A DNA stretch of 8,025 nucleotides from Anaerovibrio sp. (GTDB lineage Bacteria > Bacillota > Negativicutes > Selenomonadales > Selenomonadaceae), in the NCBI GenBank assembly GCA_016302095.1, contig JAEDOE010000043.1:1-8025 (forward strand), written 5' to 3'. The translations under genes and the position numbers were made by a program. The notes below the pieces were generated by a model. The model did not search any database. It was not told the origin of the DNA and saw only the letters and a program-made list of their open reading frames with translations. This document shows, piece after piece, positions 1-5,174 of the stretch. The first letter of the stretch is position 1; each line of letters starts with the position of its first letter.

Positions 1-1396
1 TAATGCCGTCCTGGGACAGCTGGCGGCGGTCACGCAGCACAATATTGCCCACATCTCCTACGCCGAGGCCGTCAATCAGCACCCTGCCGGAGGTCACACG
101 GCCTGCCACATAGCCTTTGTCCCGGGTAAACTCAAGAATTTGCCCATTTTCCCCGATAAAGATATTTTCCTTCGGCATCCCCAGCTCTGCTGCCAGCTTG
201 GCATGCTTCACCAGATGACGATACTCGCCATGTACAGGAATAAAGAACTTCGGGCGCACCAGATTGTGCATCAGCTTGAGCTCCTCCTGACTGGCATGGC
301 CCGATACATGGATGCCATTTTCCCTGCCGTACACCACATTGGCTCCCAGCTTCAGCAGGTTGTCAATAGTACGGGATACCAGCTTTTCATTGCCAGGAAT
401 CGGCGTAGCAGAAATAATAATGGTATCTCCCGGCACAATCCCCACCTTGCGATGGTCAGACTGGGACATGCGAGTAAGGGCTGACATAGGCTCACCCTGG
501 CTGCCGGTAGTGATGATGACCATCTGCTCCATGGGATAATTGCCGATATTGTCTATATCCACCATAGTCCCCTCAGGAGCCTGGATATACCCCAGCTCCA
601 AAGAGATATTTACCACATTTACCATGCTGCGCCCCAGCACTGCCACCTTGCGCTTGTAACGTACTGCGGTGTTGATAATCTGCTGGATGCGGTGCACATT
701 GGAAGAAAAAGTAGCAATAATGATGCGTGAACGGGCATTGTGGAATGCCTTGTCAAAAGAGGCTCCCACGGTACTCTCGCTAGGCGTATGGCCTGCACGC
801 TCCGCATTGGTGCTGTCTGCCATCATCAGCAGGACGCCCTTGTTGCCCAAATCCGAAAACCGGCGGAAATCCGTCATCTTGCCATCAATAGGGGTGTAAT
901 CCAGCTTAAAGTCGCCGGTATGAATAATCGTCCCCATCGGCGTTGTTACCGCCAGTCCCACTGCATCAGGAATGCTGTGGTTCACCCGTATAAAGTTCAC
1001 ATGAAAACAGCCTGCCTTGATGGTATCTCCCTGCATAACAGCACGAAGATTGCCAGAATCCACGCCGTTCTCCTGCAGCCTGCCCTCCAGAATGCCCAGC
1101 GTCAGCCGCGTACCATAAACGGGAACATTAATCTGCTTCAGCACATACGGCAAGGCACCGATATGGTCCTCATGACCATGGGTCAGCACAATAGCCTTCA
1201 CCTTGTCCTTATTTTCCACCAGATAGGAAATATCAGGAATCACCAGGTCTATGCCGAGCATTTCTTCATCAGGGAACATCAGGCCTGCATCAATAAGTAA
1301 AATCTCGTCACCATACCGTACTACGGTCATGTTCTTACCAATTTCGCCTAATCCACCCAGAGGAATAATCTGTAATTTTTGCTTTTCTTTTGCCAA
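1..1396 (-). CDS. rnj: Ribonuclease J (5' part; 3' end cut by window edge)
   Basis: Metallo-beta-lactamase/beta-CASP ribonuclease, which in this family combines 5'-3' exonuclease and endonuclease activity in mRNA decay and rRNA maturation in the cytoplasm. About 465 codons are visible, and family members are about 555 residues, so the C-terminal region is missing off the left edge. The zinc-binding motif THGHEDHIG supplies H73, H75, D77 and H78. H140 lies in NHSIPDA, and D162 lies in HTGDFK. The beta-CASP motifs SGHAS and PVHGEY follow near residues 365-390. The start is a TTG (MAKEKQKLQIIPLGGLGEIG) because a strong GGAGGTG Shine-Dalgarno lies 8 nt upstream, and with this start the metal ligands fall within one or two residues of their places in Bacillus RNase J1. 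The gene is separated from the DUF1292 gene by a terminator and has its own promoter region with a structured leader. Whether this is the J1 or J2 type cannot be settled from this fragment, but all metal ligands seen are intact, so it should be active. Confidence 0.96.
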   Translation of the reverse strand, partial: MAKEKQKLQIIPLGGLGEIGKNMTVVRYGDEILLIDAGLMFPDEEMLGIDLVIPDISYLVENKDKVKAIVLTHGHEDHIGALPYVLKQINVPVYGTRLTLGILEGRLQENGVDSGNLRAVMQGDTIKAGCFHVNFIRVNHSIPDAVGLAVTTPMGTIIHTGDFKLDYTPIDGKMTDFRRFSDLGNKGVLLMMADSTNAERAGHTPSESTVGASFDKAFHNARSRIIIATFSSNVHRIQQIINTAVRYKRKVAVLGRSMVNVVNISLELGYIQAPEGTMVDIDNIGNYPMEQMVIITTGSQGEPMSALTRMSQSDHRKVGIVPGDTIIISATPIPGNEKLVSRTIDNLLKLGANVVYGRENGIHVSGHASQEELKLMHNLVRPKFFIPVHGEYRHLVKHAKLAAELGMPKENIFIGENGQILEFTRDKGYVAGRVTSGRVLIDGLGVGDVGNIVLRDRRQLSQDGI

Positions 1397-1473
1397 AAAT
1401 CACACCTCCATATATTTTATTTTTAATTAACAAAAATCTAACCCTAAATCATCTAAGTCGAACCGTTCAATTA

Positions 1474-1502
1474 ATTATACTTTATGCTCAAAATGCTTAA
1501 AA
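1474..1502 (-). promoter_or_regulatory. Possible proximal promoter of rnj
   Basis: On the minus strand a perfect TATAAT (1474-1479) lies 17 nt from a weak -35-like TTTTAA (1497-1502). Transcription from it would give a leader of about 70 nt before the TTG start. The -35 match is poor and there is no TG extension, so this may be a chance -10 in AT-rich DNA. Confidence 0.4.
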
Positions 1503-1510
1503 AAAACACG

Positions 1511-1549
1511 CAACAAAACCCAGTGTGACAATCGTCCCGGCACACTGAG
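1511..1549 (-). terminator. Hairpin in rnj leader: terminator or attenuator
   Basis: Arms at 1519-1527 and 1541-1549 pair over 9 bp (core CAGTGTG/CACACTG, one G-T pair) around a 13-nt loop. On the minus strand the stem is followed by TTTTGTTG and then a run of T. It lies about 40 nt downstream of the promoter at 1597-1626. It could end a short RNA of 70-90 nt, act as a conditional attenuator for rnj, or be a 5'-UTR structure. The interrupted T tract makes a plain strong terminator less certain. Confidence 0.5.
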
Positions 1550-1596
1550 CATAAAAAAATCTTCATAAAAATCGACCGTTCTGCTCATTACAATAG

Positions 1597-1626
1597 ATTA
1601 TATCATATAAGTGCACAAATTGTAAA
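1597..1626 (-). promoter_or_regulatory. Strong sigma-70/sigma-A type promoter upstream of rnj
   Basis: Minus-strand -35 TTTACA (1621-1626), 18-nt spacer, and -10 TATAAT (1597-1602) preceded by TGA, which is an extended -10. The predicted start is near 1590. It lies downstream of the DUF1292 terminator, so it begins a new transcription unit. The likely target is rnj with a leader of about 190 nt, or a short RNA ending at the hairpin at 1519-1549. Confidence 0.7.
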
Positions 1627-1661
1627 GCGTGCATAAAATTGGAAAGCTTGCCAAAAAGCAT

Positions 1662-1710
1662 CAAAAAACGGCACGGCACTGCTGACAAATATGCCAGCAC
1701 ATGCCACGCC
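1662..1710 (-). terminator. Rho-independent terminator after the DUF1292 gene
   Basis: Minus-strand arms at 1695-1710 (GGCGTGGCATGTGCTG) and 1670-1684 (CAGCAGTGCCGTGCC) pair over about 15 bp with a one-base bulge and a few G-T pairs, around a loop of about 10 nt. The T tract GTTTTTTG follows directly. It ends the DUF1292 transcript about 150 nt past its stop codon. Confidence 0.85.
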
Positions 1711-1756
1711 GCTCCTGCAACCTGCTCCCCCGCCTTGCCGGGGCATCGGTTCACTC

Positions 1757-1837
1757 CAGCTTATTCAGCTTAATCCGCTTATTTAGCTTACTCCACTTAT
1801 TTAGCTTATTTCGCTTACTCAGCTTCTTCAGCATCAC
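1757..1837. repeat. 9-bp tandem repeat array across the DUF1292 stop codon
   Basis: Nine consecutive 9-bp units, read on the plus strand as (C/T)(A/C)GCTTA(T/C)T. They run CAGCTTATT, CAGCTTAAT, CCGCTTATT, TAGCTTACT, CCACTTATT, TAGCTTATT, TCGCTTACT, CAGCTTCTT and a decayed CAGCATCAC. The array covers the last codons of the DUF1292 gene and the start of its 3' UTR. In the gene's frame six successive units each carry a TAA stop every third codon. Two related units lie in the 5' leader (2145-2162). Confidence 0.85.
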
Positions 1838-2117
1838 AAAGCTCGTTATAAGCCTTCTGTACAGCCTCGAACTCCTCATCAGTAGGATCCACATACTCAT
1901 CCTCGCCATTCTCGTCCTTGACAATCTTGGCGATGATGACATTCTCCTCCTCATCAAAGCTCTCGTCATTCTCCACATTCAGGCCAACCAGCAGGGCAAA
2001 ATCCTGCCCATCCACAGGAATAATCATCTCCTGCTGATAGTACAGGGAATTGCCGTTATCATCATTAAACTCAACTACGATATTCTCGTCCATCTCATCA
2101 AGCATCTTATCAGCCAT
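1815..2117 (-). CDS. DUF1292 (UPF0473/YrzB-like) acidic protein
   Basis: A soluble protein of 100 residues with no signal peptide or membrane segment. It is very acidic (DEMDEN, NDESFDEEEN, KDENGEDEYVDPTDEEFE). The arrangement matches the DUF1292 family: an N-terminal strand followed by a D-x-x-G turn, a central VDGQDFALL strand, then an acidic stretch before a final helix containing DEEFEAVQKAYNEL. The family is common in Firmicutes and has no settled function, so none is assigned. Two adjacent ATGs are possible. The second (2117, MADKMLDEMDEN) is preferred because it lies 7 nt from the GAGG Shine-Dalgarno, against 4 nt for the first. The gene has its own promoter at 2169-2198 and terminator at 1662-1710, so it appears monocistronic. 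The C-terminal residues DAEEAE are encoded by the beginning of the 9-bp repeat array. Confidence 0.85.
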   Translation of the reverse strand: MADKMLDEMDENIVVEFNDDNGNSLYYQQEMIIPVDGQDFALLVGLNVENDESFDEEENVIIAKIVKDENGEDEYVDPTDEEFEAVQKAYNELCDAEEAE

Positions 2118-2144
2118 CATAGCACCTCACATTCTAAAACAATA

Positions 2145-2162
2145 AAGCTTAACTCGCTTACT
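2145..2162. repeat. Two extra copies of the 9-bp repeat in the DUF1292 5' leader
   Basis: AAGCTTAAC (2145-2153) and TCGCTTACT (2154-2162), plus-strand reading. The second unit is identical to the unit at 1811-1819 that contains the DUF1292 stop codon. They fall just downstream of the predicted transcription start, so the mRNA would carry related sequence at both ends. Confidence 0.6.
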
Positions 2163-2168
2163 CGTTCC

Positions 2169-2198
2169 ATTCTACCCTACCTGACATTGGCTTGTCAA
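2169..2198 (-). promoter_or_regulatory. Promoter of the DUF1292 gene
   Basis: Minus-strand consensus -35 TTGACA (2193-2198), 18-nt spacer, and -10 TAGAAT (2169-2174, five of six bases). The predicted start is near 2162, giving a leader of about 45 nt that ends in the GAGGTG Shine-Dalgarno. Confidence 0.75.
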
Positions 2199-2202
2199 GC
2201 CA
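2188..2202. promoter_or_regulatory. Inverted repeat over the -35 box, possible operator
   Basis: TGGCTTG-T-CAAGCCA is a perfect 7-bp inverted repeat with one central base, and it covers the -35 hexamer of the DUF1292 promoter. It could bind a dimeric regulator. As RNA it would be a 6-bp hairpin just past the end of the Abi gene, but no T tract follows, so a terminator is unlikely. A second nested pair, TGACA/TGTCA with a 6-nt gap (2182-2197), overlaps it. Confidence 0.4.
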
Positions 2203-2237
2203 CTCTGCCTGCCCTCTCCATAGATAAATATCCTGCA

Positions 2238-3188
2238 CTATATATCCTCTGTCTCCATGCCGGCTAAATTCTTGCTGCGATAATGGCTGACAACCTTGTT
2301 CAGAAAGTCAAAGGCCGTCCTGACGATATCATTGCTGGCAAAGTAATCTATGTGCCGGGAAAAGCGATTATTTACCACCAGGTACAAAAGCTCCAGCTGC
2401 TTGATTTTTTCCTTCCTGCTGGTAACAATCTTGTCAAATACCTCCATTGTAGTGACAAAATCATACAAGAAAGGCACGGACAGCTTGGTGCTGCGCATGG
2501 AAACGCCAATCCCCGAAATCTCACTGACGATCCGGCAGATTTCCTCGGATTTTTCCGCCTGACCGTCATCCACTGCCCGCAAATCATGCAGCAGGCAGTT
2601 GTTGTGGGCTATGCTGTTCCTGATATTGCGCACGGAATAAAAATAATCCGGGTTGACATGCTTCTGGTCGTATTTGCTGTAATAAAAATCGTACAGCACA
2701 ATCAGATTGGTAAAGGTCAGCACCTCGATGATATTCCAGACCGCAAAGTTATCCTTGTACTTCTTTATCAGCCCGGCAGTATAGGGTGCCTTCTGCCTCT
2801 CAATCTCTCTTGCCAGCCATGGCTGTTTTTTGAACAGCTCTGTCACAATGGCATAGCCATCCTCACGCTTGTTTTTTTGCAGGGATGCCAGCAGATTGAT
2901 TTTGGCAAAATGCTCCACATCCATCACGATAGGGAACATAACGCGCCGCAAATACACATCCAGCAGGGACAGCTCCTTGAGATAGGCAAAATCCAGGTCA
3001 ATGTACTCCCCCATCCTGTCACCTTTGCGGTATTTGTCATAATTATTGGCATAAAACTTCAAGCGAAAATAATAAGTATGGTTCGCCAGAAACTCCTTGG
3101 CCTTTTTCTCATCAATCATCTCAAAGGTAATTCCCTTTGACTTCATCTGCTGAATCTGTCCATCAATATTAAACTTTTCCCTTGGCAT
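2238..3188 (-). CDS. Abi_2 family (AbiD/AbiF-like) HEPN protein, putative abortive infection factor
   Basis: A 316-residue soluble protein with the layout of the Abi_2 family. The N-terminal part (5-50) has a helix (DGQIQQMKSKGI) and then the aromatic YYFRLKFYANNY, matching the family's YYRL-x-GY-like segment. VMDVEHFAKINL (88-99) corresponds to the conserved helix with a Glu. NFAVWNIIEVLTFTNLIVLYDFY (147-169) matches the hallmark W-x3-E-x2-(T/S)F block. VRNIRNSIAHNN (186-197) carries the HEPN motif R190-N191-x3-H195. HEPN proteins of this kind are RNases or RNA-binding toxins, and lactococcal AbiD and AbiF block phage growth. An RNase role here is inferred. The start is supported by AGGAAG about 8 nt upstream of ATG. 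The gene stands alone after about 390 bases of AT-rich DNA past the coaBC terminator and has no protein antitoxin beside it. No clear terminator follows. Confidence 0.85.
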   Translation of the reverse strand: MPREKFNIDGQIQQMKSKGITFEMIDEKKAKEFLANHTYYFRLKFYANNYDKYRKGDRMGEYIDLDFAYLKELSLLDVYLRRVMFPIVMDVEHFAKINLLASLQKNKREDGYAIVTELFKKQPWLAREIERQKAPYTAGLIKKYKDNFAVWNIIEVLTFTNLIVLYDFYYSKYDQKHVNPDYFYSVRNIRNSIAHNNCLLHDLRAVDDGQAEKSEEICRIVSEISGIGVSMRSTKLSVPFLYDFVTTMEVFDKIVTSRKEKIKQLELLYLVVNNRFSRHIDYFASNDIVRTAFDFLNKVVSHYRSKNLAGMETEDI

Positions 3189-3359
3189 ACATTCACTTCC
3201 TGTCCTGCAAAAAATCAGATGAGCGCGGCTATTACAATAATATTACCATATATGAAAAAATAATGAAATGATTTTTAAGTTTTACAGCAACATGTTAAAA
3301 ATAGAAGTTATTATATAGTTTTTATTCATATAATCCACCATATTCTGCCAAATATTTTA

Positions 3360-3378
3360 TAGTTTTACGCAAAAACTA
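3360..3378 (-). other. Hairpin in the Abi leader
   Basis: Minus strand TAGTTTT-TGCGT-AAAACTA is a perfect 7-bp stem with a 5-nt loop. It begins about 20 nt downstream of the predicted start from the promoter at 3404-3432. The stem is AT-rich and so thermodynamically weak. It could be part of a leader RNA or a chance palindrome. Confidence 0.4.
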
Positions 3379-3403
3379 ACTCTCTTATAACAGTTTTTTC
3401 TGT

Positions 3404-3432
3404 ATAATAACATATCTTATGTTACTTTTCAA
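3404..3432 (-). promoter_or_regulatory. Probable promoter for the Abi leader/gene
   Basis: Minus-strand -35 TTGAAA (3427-3432), 17-nt spacer, and -10 TATTAT (3404-3409) preceded by TGT, which is an extended -10. The predicted start near 3397 would give a leader of about 210 nt before the Abi ATG. This is the best promoter match in the region, but promoter-like sequences are frequent in DNA this AT-rich. Confidence 0.5.
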
Positions 3433-3482
3433 TTATTTATGTTATTTGGATGTAATCAATATGATTGCTATGTATATTTAGT

Positions 3483-3545
3483 TCAGGTGTACAATTATGC
3501 TTACTGCCTGCACCTTGGCCAGATTTGTGGCAAAGCCACACTTCA
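3483..3545. repeat. GC-richer hairpin island in AT-rich DNA, possible REP-like or small RNA element
   Basis: A stretch of about 60 bases with much higher GC than its surroundings. It holds a perfect hairpin TGTGGC-AAA-GCCACA (3526-3540), a TGGCCA palindrome, and a pair AGGTG/CACCT enclosing about 21 bases (3485-3515). No T tract follows on either strand, so it is not a simple terminator. It could be an interspersed repeat, a fragment of decayed sequence, or a structured RNA. Confidence 0.4.
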
Positions 3546-3581
3546 ATGAAAAATGAATCAATATTTTATTATTCCTCATAC

Positions 3582-3617
3582 AAAAAACAGAGCCGCAGCT
3601 TTTCAGCAAAACGGCTC
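3582..3617 (-). terminator. Rho-independent terminator of the yicC-coaBC operon
   Basis: Minus-strand arms GAGCCG (3612-3617) and CGGCTC (3590-3595) enclose a loop containing GCTGAAAAGC, followed by TGTTTTTTG. It lies about 60 nt after the coaBC stop codon. Confidence 0.8.
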
Positions 3618-3675
3618 CGCCTTTATGACAAAAATAAAATTGAGTTAAATACAAATCAAACCTAAACAAACGCTG

Positions 3676-4923
3676 TCACTTTCTCAGCTTCATTACCCTG
3701 TCAAGAATAATATACGCCAGCTCCTTCTTGCTCATCAGCGGCAGTTCCTCAATGGAGCCGTCCCGCTTCAGAAGCTTGATGAGGTTGGTATCCACGTTGA
3801 AGCCTGCCTGAGGCTTTGATACATCATTGGCCACAATCATGTCAAGGTTCTTCTTTTCCAGCTTGCCCTTGGCATATTGCAGGAGGTTCTGGGTTTCTGC
3901 CGCAAAGCCCACCAATGTCTGATGGGGCTGCTTCATCTCCCCCAGCTCCTTCAATATATCCGGGTTCTTTTCCAGCACCAGGGTAAGCTCCGCATCATTT
4001 TTCTTGATTTTCTGGTCGGAGACATTTTTTACGCGATAGTCAGCAACTGCCGCCGCCTTAATGACTATGTCGCAGGCAGGAAATCTCTCCTGCACCAGCT
4101 GGCGCATTTCCCGGGCGGACTCCACGCCGAAAAACTCCACACCGGCTGGCGGCTGCAAGAAGGATGGCCCGGAAATCAGCGTAACTTCCGCCCCCAGCCT
4201 GGCAGCAGCCTCAGCAATGGCATAACCCATCTTGCCGCTGGAACGGTTGCCGATGTAGCGCACCGGGTCAATAGGCTCACGGGTACCGGCAGCTGTCACC
4301 AAAATCTTCATCCCCTGCATGGTGCTGCCCATGGTATTGTCCATAGTGTTGCCATCAGCACTTTCCACGCTGCCACCTTCCCCGGCAAAATAATTCTCCA
4401 GCACCTCCACCAGCTCCGCAGGTTCCGGCATCCTGCCGATGCCGCTGGTGCCGCAGGCCAGATGGCCGCTGGCAGGCGGTATCAGCTGCCAGCCCCGCTG
4501 CTGCAGGGTGGTGATATTCTGCTGGGTAACAGGATTTTCATACATATTGCTGTTCATGGCAGGGGCGAAGAAAATCGGTGCCCTAGTTGCCAGAACCGTG
4601 GTGGTAAGCATATCATCAGCTATGCCAGCTGCCGCCTTGGCAAGCACATTAGCCGTAGCCGGAGCGATCAGCACCACATCAGCCAAGGTTGCCAGGGCAA
4701 TATGCTCCACATCATAATTATGTATCTCCCCCCACATGGAGGTAATAACGGGATTGCCGCTGATTTCCCGCATGGCAGTCTCCGTCACAAAGTTCTGGGC
4801 GCCCCTGGTGAGGATAACGTGCACCTCAGCCCCCTTCTTGCGGAGGCGGCTTGCCAAATCCACGCATTTATAGGCGGCGATACCGCCGGTAACGCCCAGA
4901 ACGATTTTTTTTCCATTCAACAT
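3676..4923 (-). CDS. coaBC: Bifunctional phosphopantothenoylcysteine decarboxylase / phosphopantothenate-cysteine ligase
   Basis: A 415-residue cytoplasmic enzyme carrying out two steps of coenzyme A synthesis: CoaB joins cysteine to 4'-phosphopantothenate, and CoaC decarboxylates the product using FMN. The CoaC domain (1-180) shows the flavoprotein start KKIVLGVTGGIAAYK, catalytic H74 in DVEHIALA, the PAMNSNMYENP motif with N124, and C157 in ACGTSGIGRMPEP. The CoaB domain (206-412) shows N226 in YIGNRSSGKMGYA and K289 in IKAAAVADYR. The start at the ATG at 4923 (MLNGKKIVLG) is preferred. An in-frame TTG five codons earlier lacks proper Shine-Dalgarno spacing, whereas GGGAAG lies about 8 nt before the ATG. 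The gap after rpoZ is 26 nt, and this is the last gene of the operon. The linker between the domains (192-204) has a repeated (N/S)-T-M-x pattern. Confidence 0.97.
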   Translation of the reverse strand: MLNGKKIVLGVTGGIAAYKCVDLASRLRKKGAEVHVILTRGAQNFVTETAMREISGNPVITSMWGEIHNYDVEHIALATLADVVLIAPATANVLAKAAAGIADDMLTTTVLATRAPIFFAPAMNSNMYENPVTQQNITTLQQRGWQLIPPASGHLACGTSGIGRMPEPAELVEVLENYFAGEGGSVESADGNTMDNTMGSTMQGMKILVTAAGTREPIDPVRYIGNRSSGKMGYAIAEAAARLGAEVTLISGPSFLQPPAGVEFFGVESAREMRQLVQERFPACDIVIKAAAVADYRVKNVSDQKIKKNDAELTLVLEKNPDILKELGEMKQPHQTLVGFAAETQNLLQYAKGKLEKKNLDMIVANDVSKPQAGFNVDTNLIKLLKRDGSIEELPLMSKKELAYIILDRVMKLRK

Positions 4924-4949
4924 ATCGTTTCTTCCCAAAATCCAGTGCC

Positions 4950-5174
4950 TTACTTGATGCCGCTGGTCAGACGCTTGTAGGTGATCTTGCCCTCGTAGAT
5001 TTCTTCCATGGCGTTGGTTACATCACGGGTAGAGGTACGCTTGGCAGTGACAGGATGGCTCTTGTCCATGATGTCACGGGCACGCTTGGCAGCCAAAGTT
5101 ACCAGCGTATAACGGCTGTCCACCAGCGGTGTCAGCTGGTCCAGGTTAGGGGTTACGATGTTCATCTTACTCAT
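4950..5174 (-). CDS. rpoZ: RNA polymerase omega subunit
   Basis: A 74-residue protein that binds and stabilises the beta' subunit of RNA polymerase. The omega signature is clear: SRYTLVTLAAKRARDI (26-41), followed by KRTSTRDVTNAMEEIYEGKI. The length fits Firmicute omega proteins. The ATG at 5174 overlaps the gmk stop in TAATG and has AAGGAG about 8 nt upstream inside gmk. A longer in-frame GTG start at 5192 would add MEGECI inside gmk and is unlikely. The one-base overlap implies translational coupling with gmk, the usual arrangement for this pair. Confidence 0.96.
   Translation of the reverse strand: MSKMNIVTPNLDQLTPLVDSRYTLVTLAAKRARDIMDKSHPVTAKRTSTRDVTNAMEEIYEGKITYKRLTSGIK

Larger units (their letters stand above)
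3189..3581. other. AT-rich non-coding region upstream of the Abi gene, candidate ncRNA/leader
   Basis: About 390 bases between the coaBC terminator and the Abi start hold no credible gene. Composition is strongly AT-rich apart from an island at 3483-3545. On the minus strand there is a promoter-like pair at 3404-3432, a 7-bp hairpin at 3360-3378, a weak hairpin at 3340-3355, and four AGTTTT-type motifs on the plus strand near 3278, 3318, 3361 and 3392. A run of six T (minus strand, at 3209-3214) precedes the Abi Shine-Dalgarno. Some AbiF-type genes are known to have a structured RNA next to them. This region is where one would sit, but I cannot confirm a match. Confidence 0.4.

Noticed and set aside
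140..1300. Several plus-strand open frames in the first 1.3 kb
   Set aside because: All lie antisense to RNase J, whose metal-binding motifs are intact on the minus strand.
1732..1749. GC-rich CCCC/GGGG hairpin after the repeat array considered as a terminator
   Set aside because: Only four firm pairs and no T tract. The much stronger hairpin with T run at 1662-1710 serves as the terminator.
1757..1837. 9-bp array considered as TRAP-type NAG repeats or plasmid iterons
   Set aside because: Spacing (9 nt) does not fit TRAP sites, and no replication gene or AT-rich origin box is nearby.
1701..2267. Plus-strand open frame with Leu/Phe/Ser-rich repeats that resembles a membrane protein
   Set aside because: It is the reverse reading of the acidic DUF1292 gene and its 9-bp repeat. 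Hydrophobic residues opposite acidic codons are a known shadow effect.
2283..3140. Plus-strand open frame of 285 codons opposite the Abi gene
   Set aside because: The minus strand encodes a clear Abi_2/HEPN protein with a good Shine-Dalgarno. The plus frame shows no family features.
3478..3669. Minus-strand 63-codon open frame between coaBC and the Abi gene
   Set aside because: It runs through the coaBC terminator hairpin, lacks a Shine-Dalgarno and shows no domain. The hairpin island at its end is treated as a DNA/RNA element instead.
3877..4980. Long plus-strand open frame (367 codons) opposite coaBC
   Set aside because: It lies antisense to a gene with all CoaBC catalytic motifs, has no Shine-Dalgarno or recognisable domain, and looks like a codon-bias shadow.
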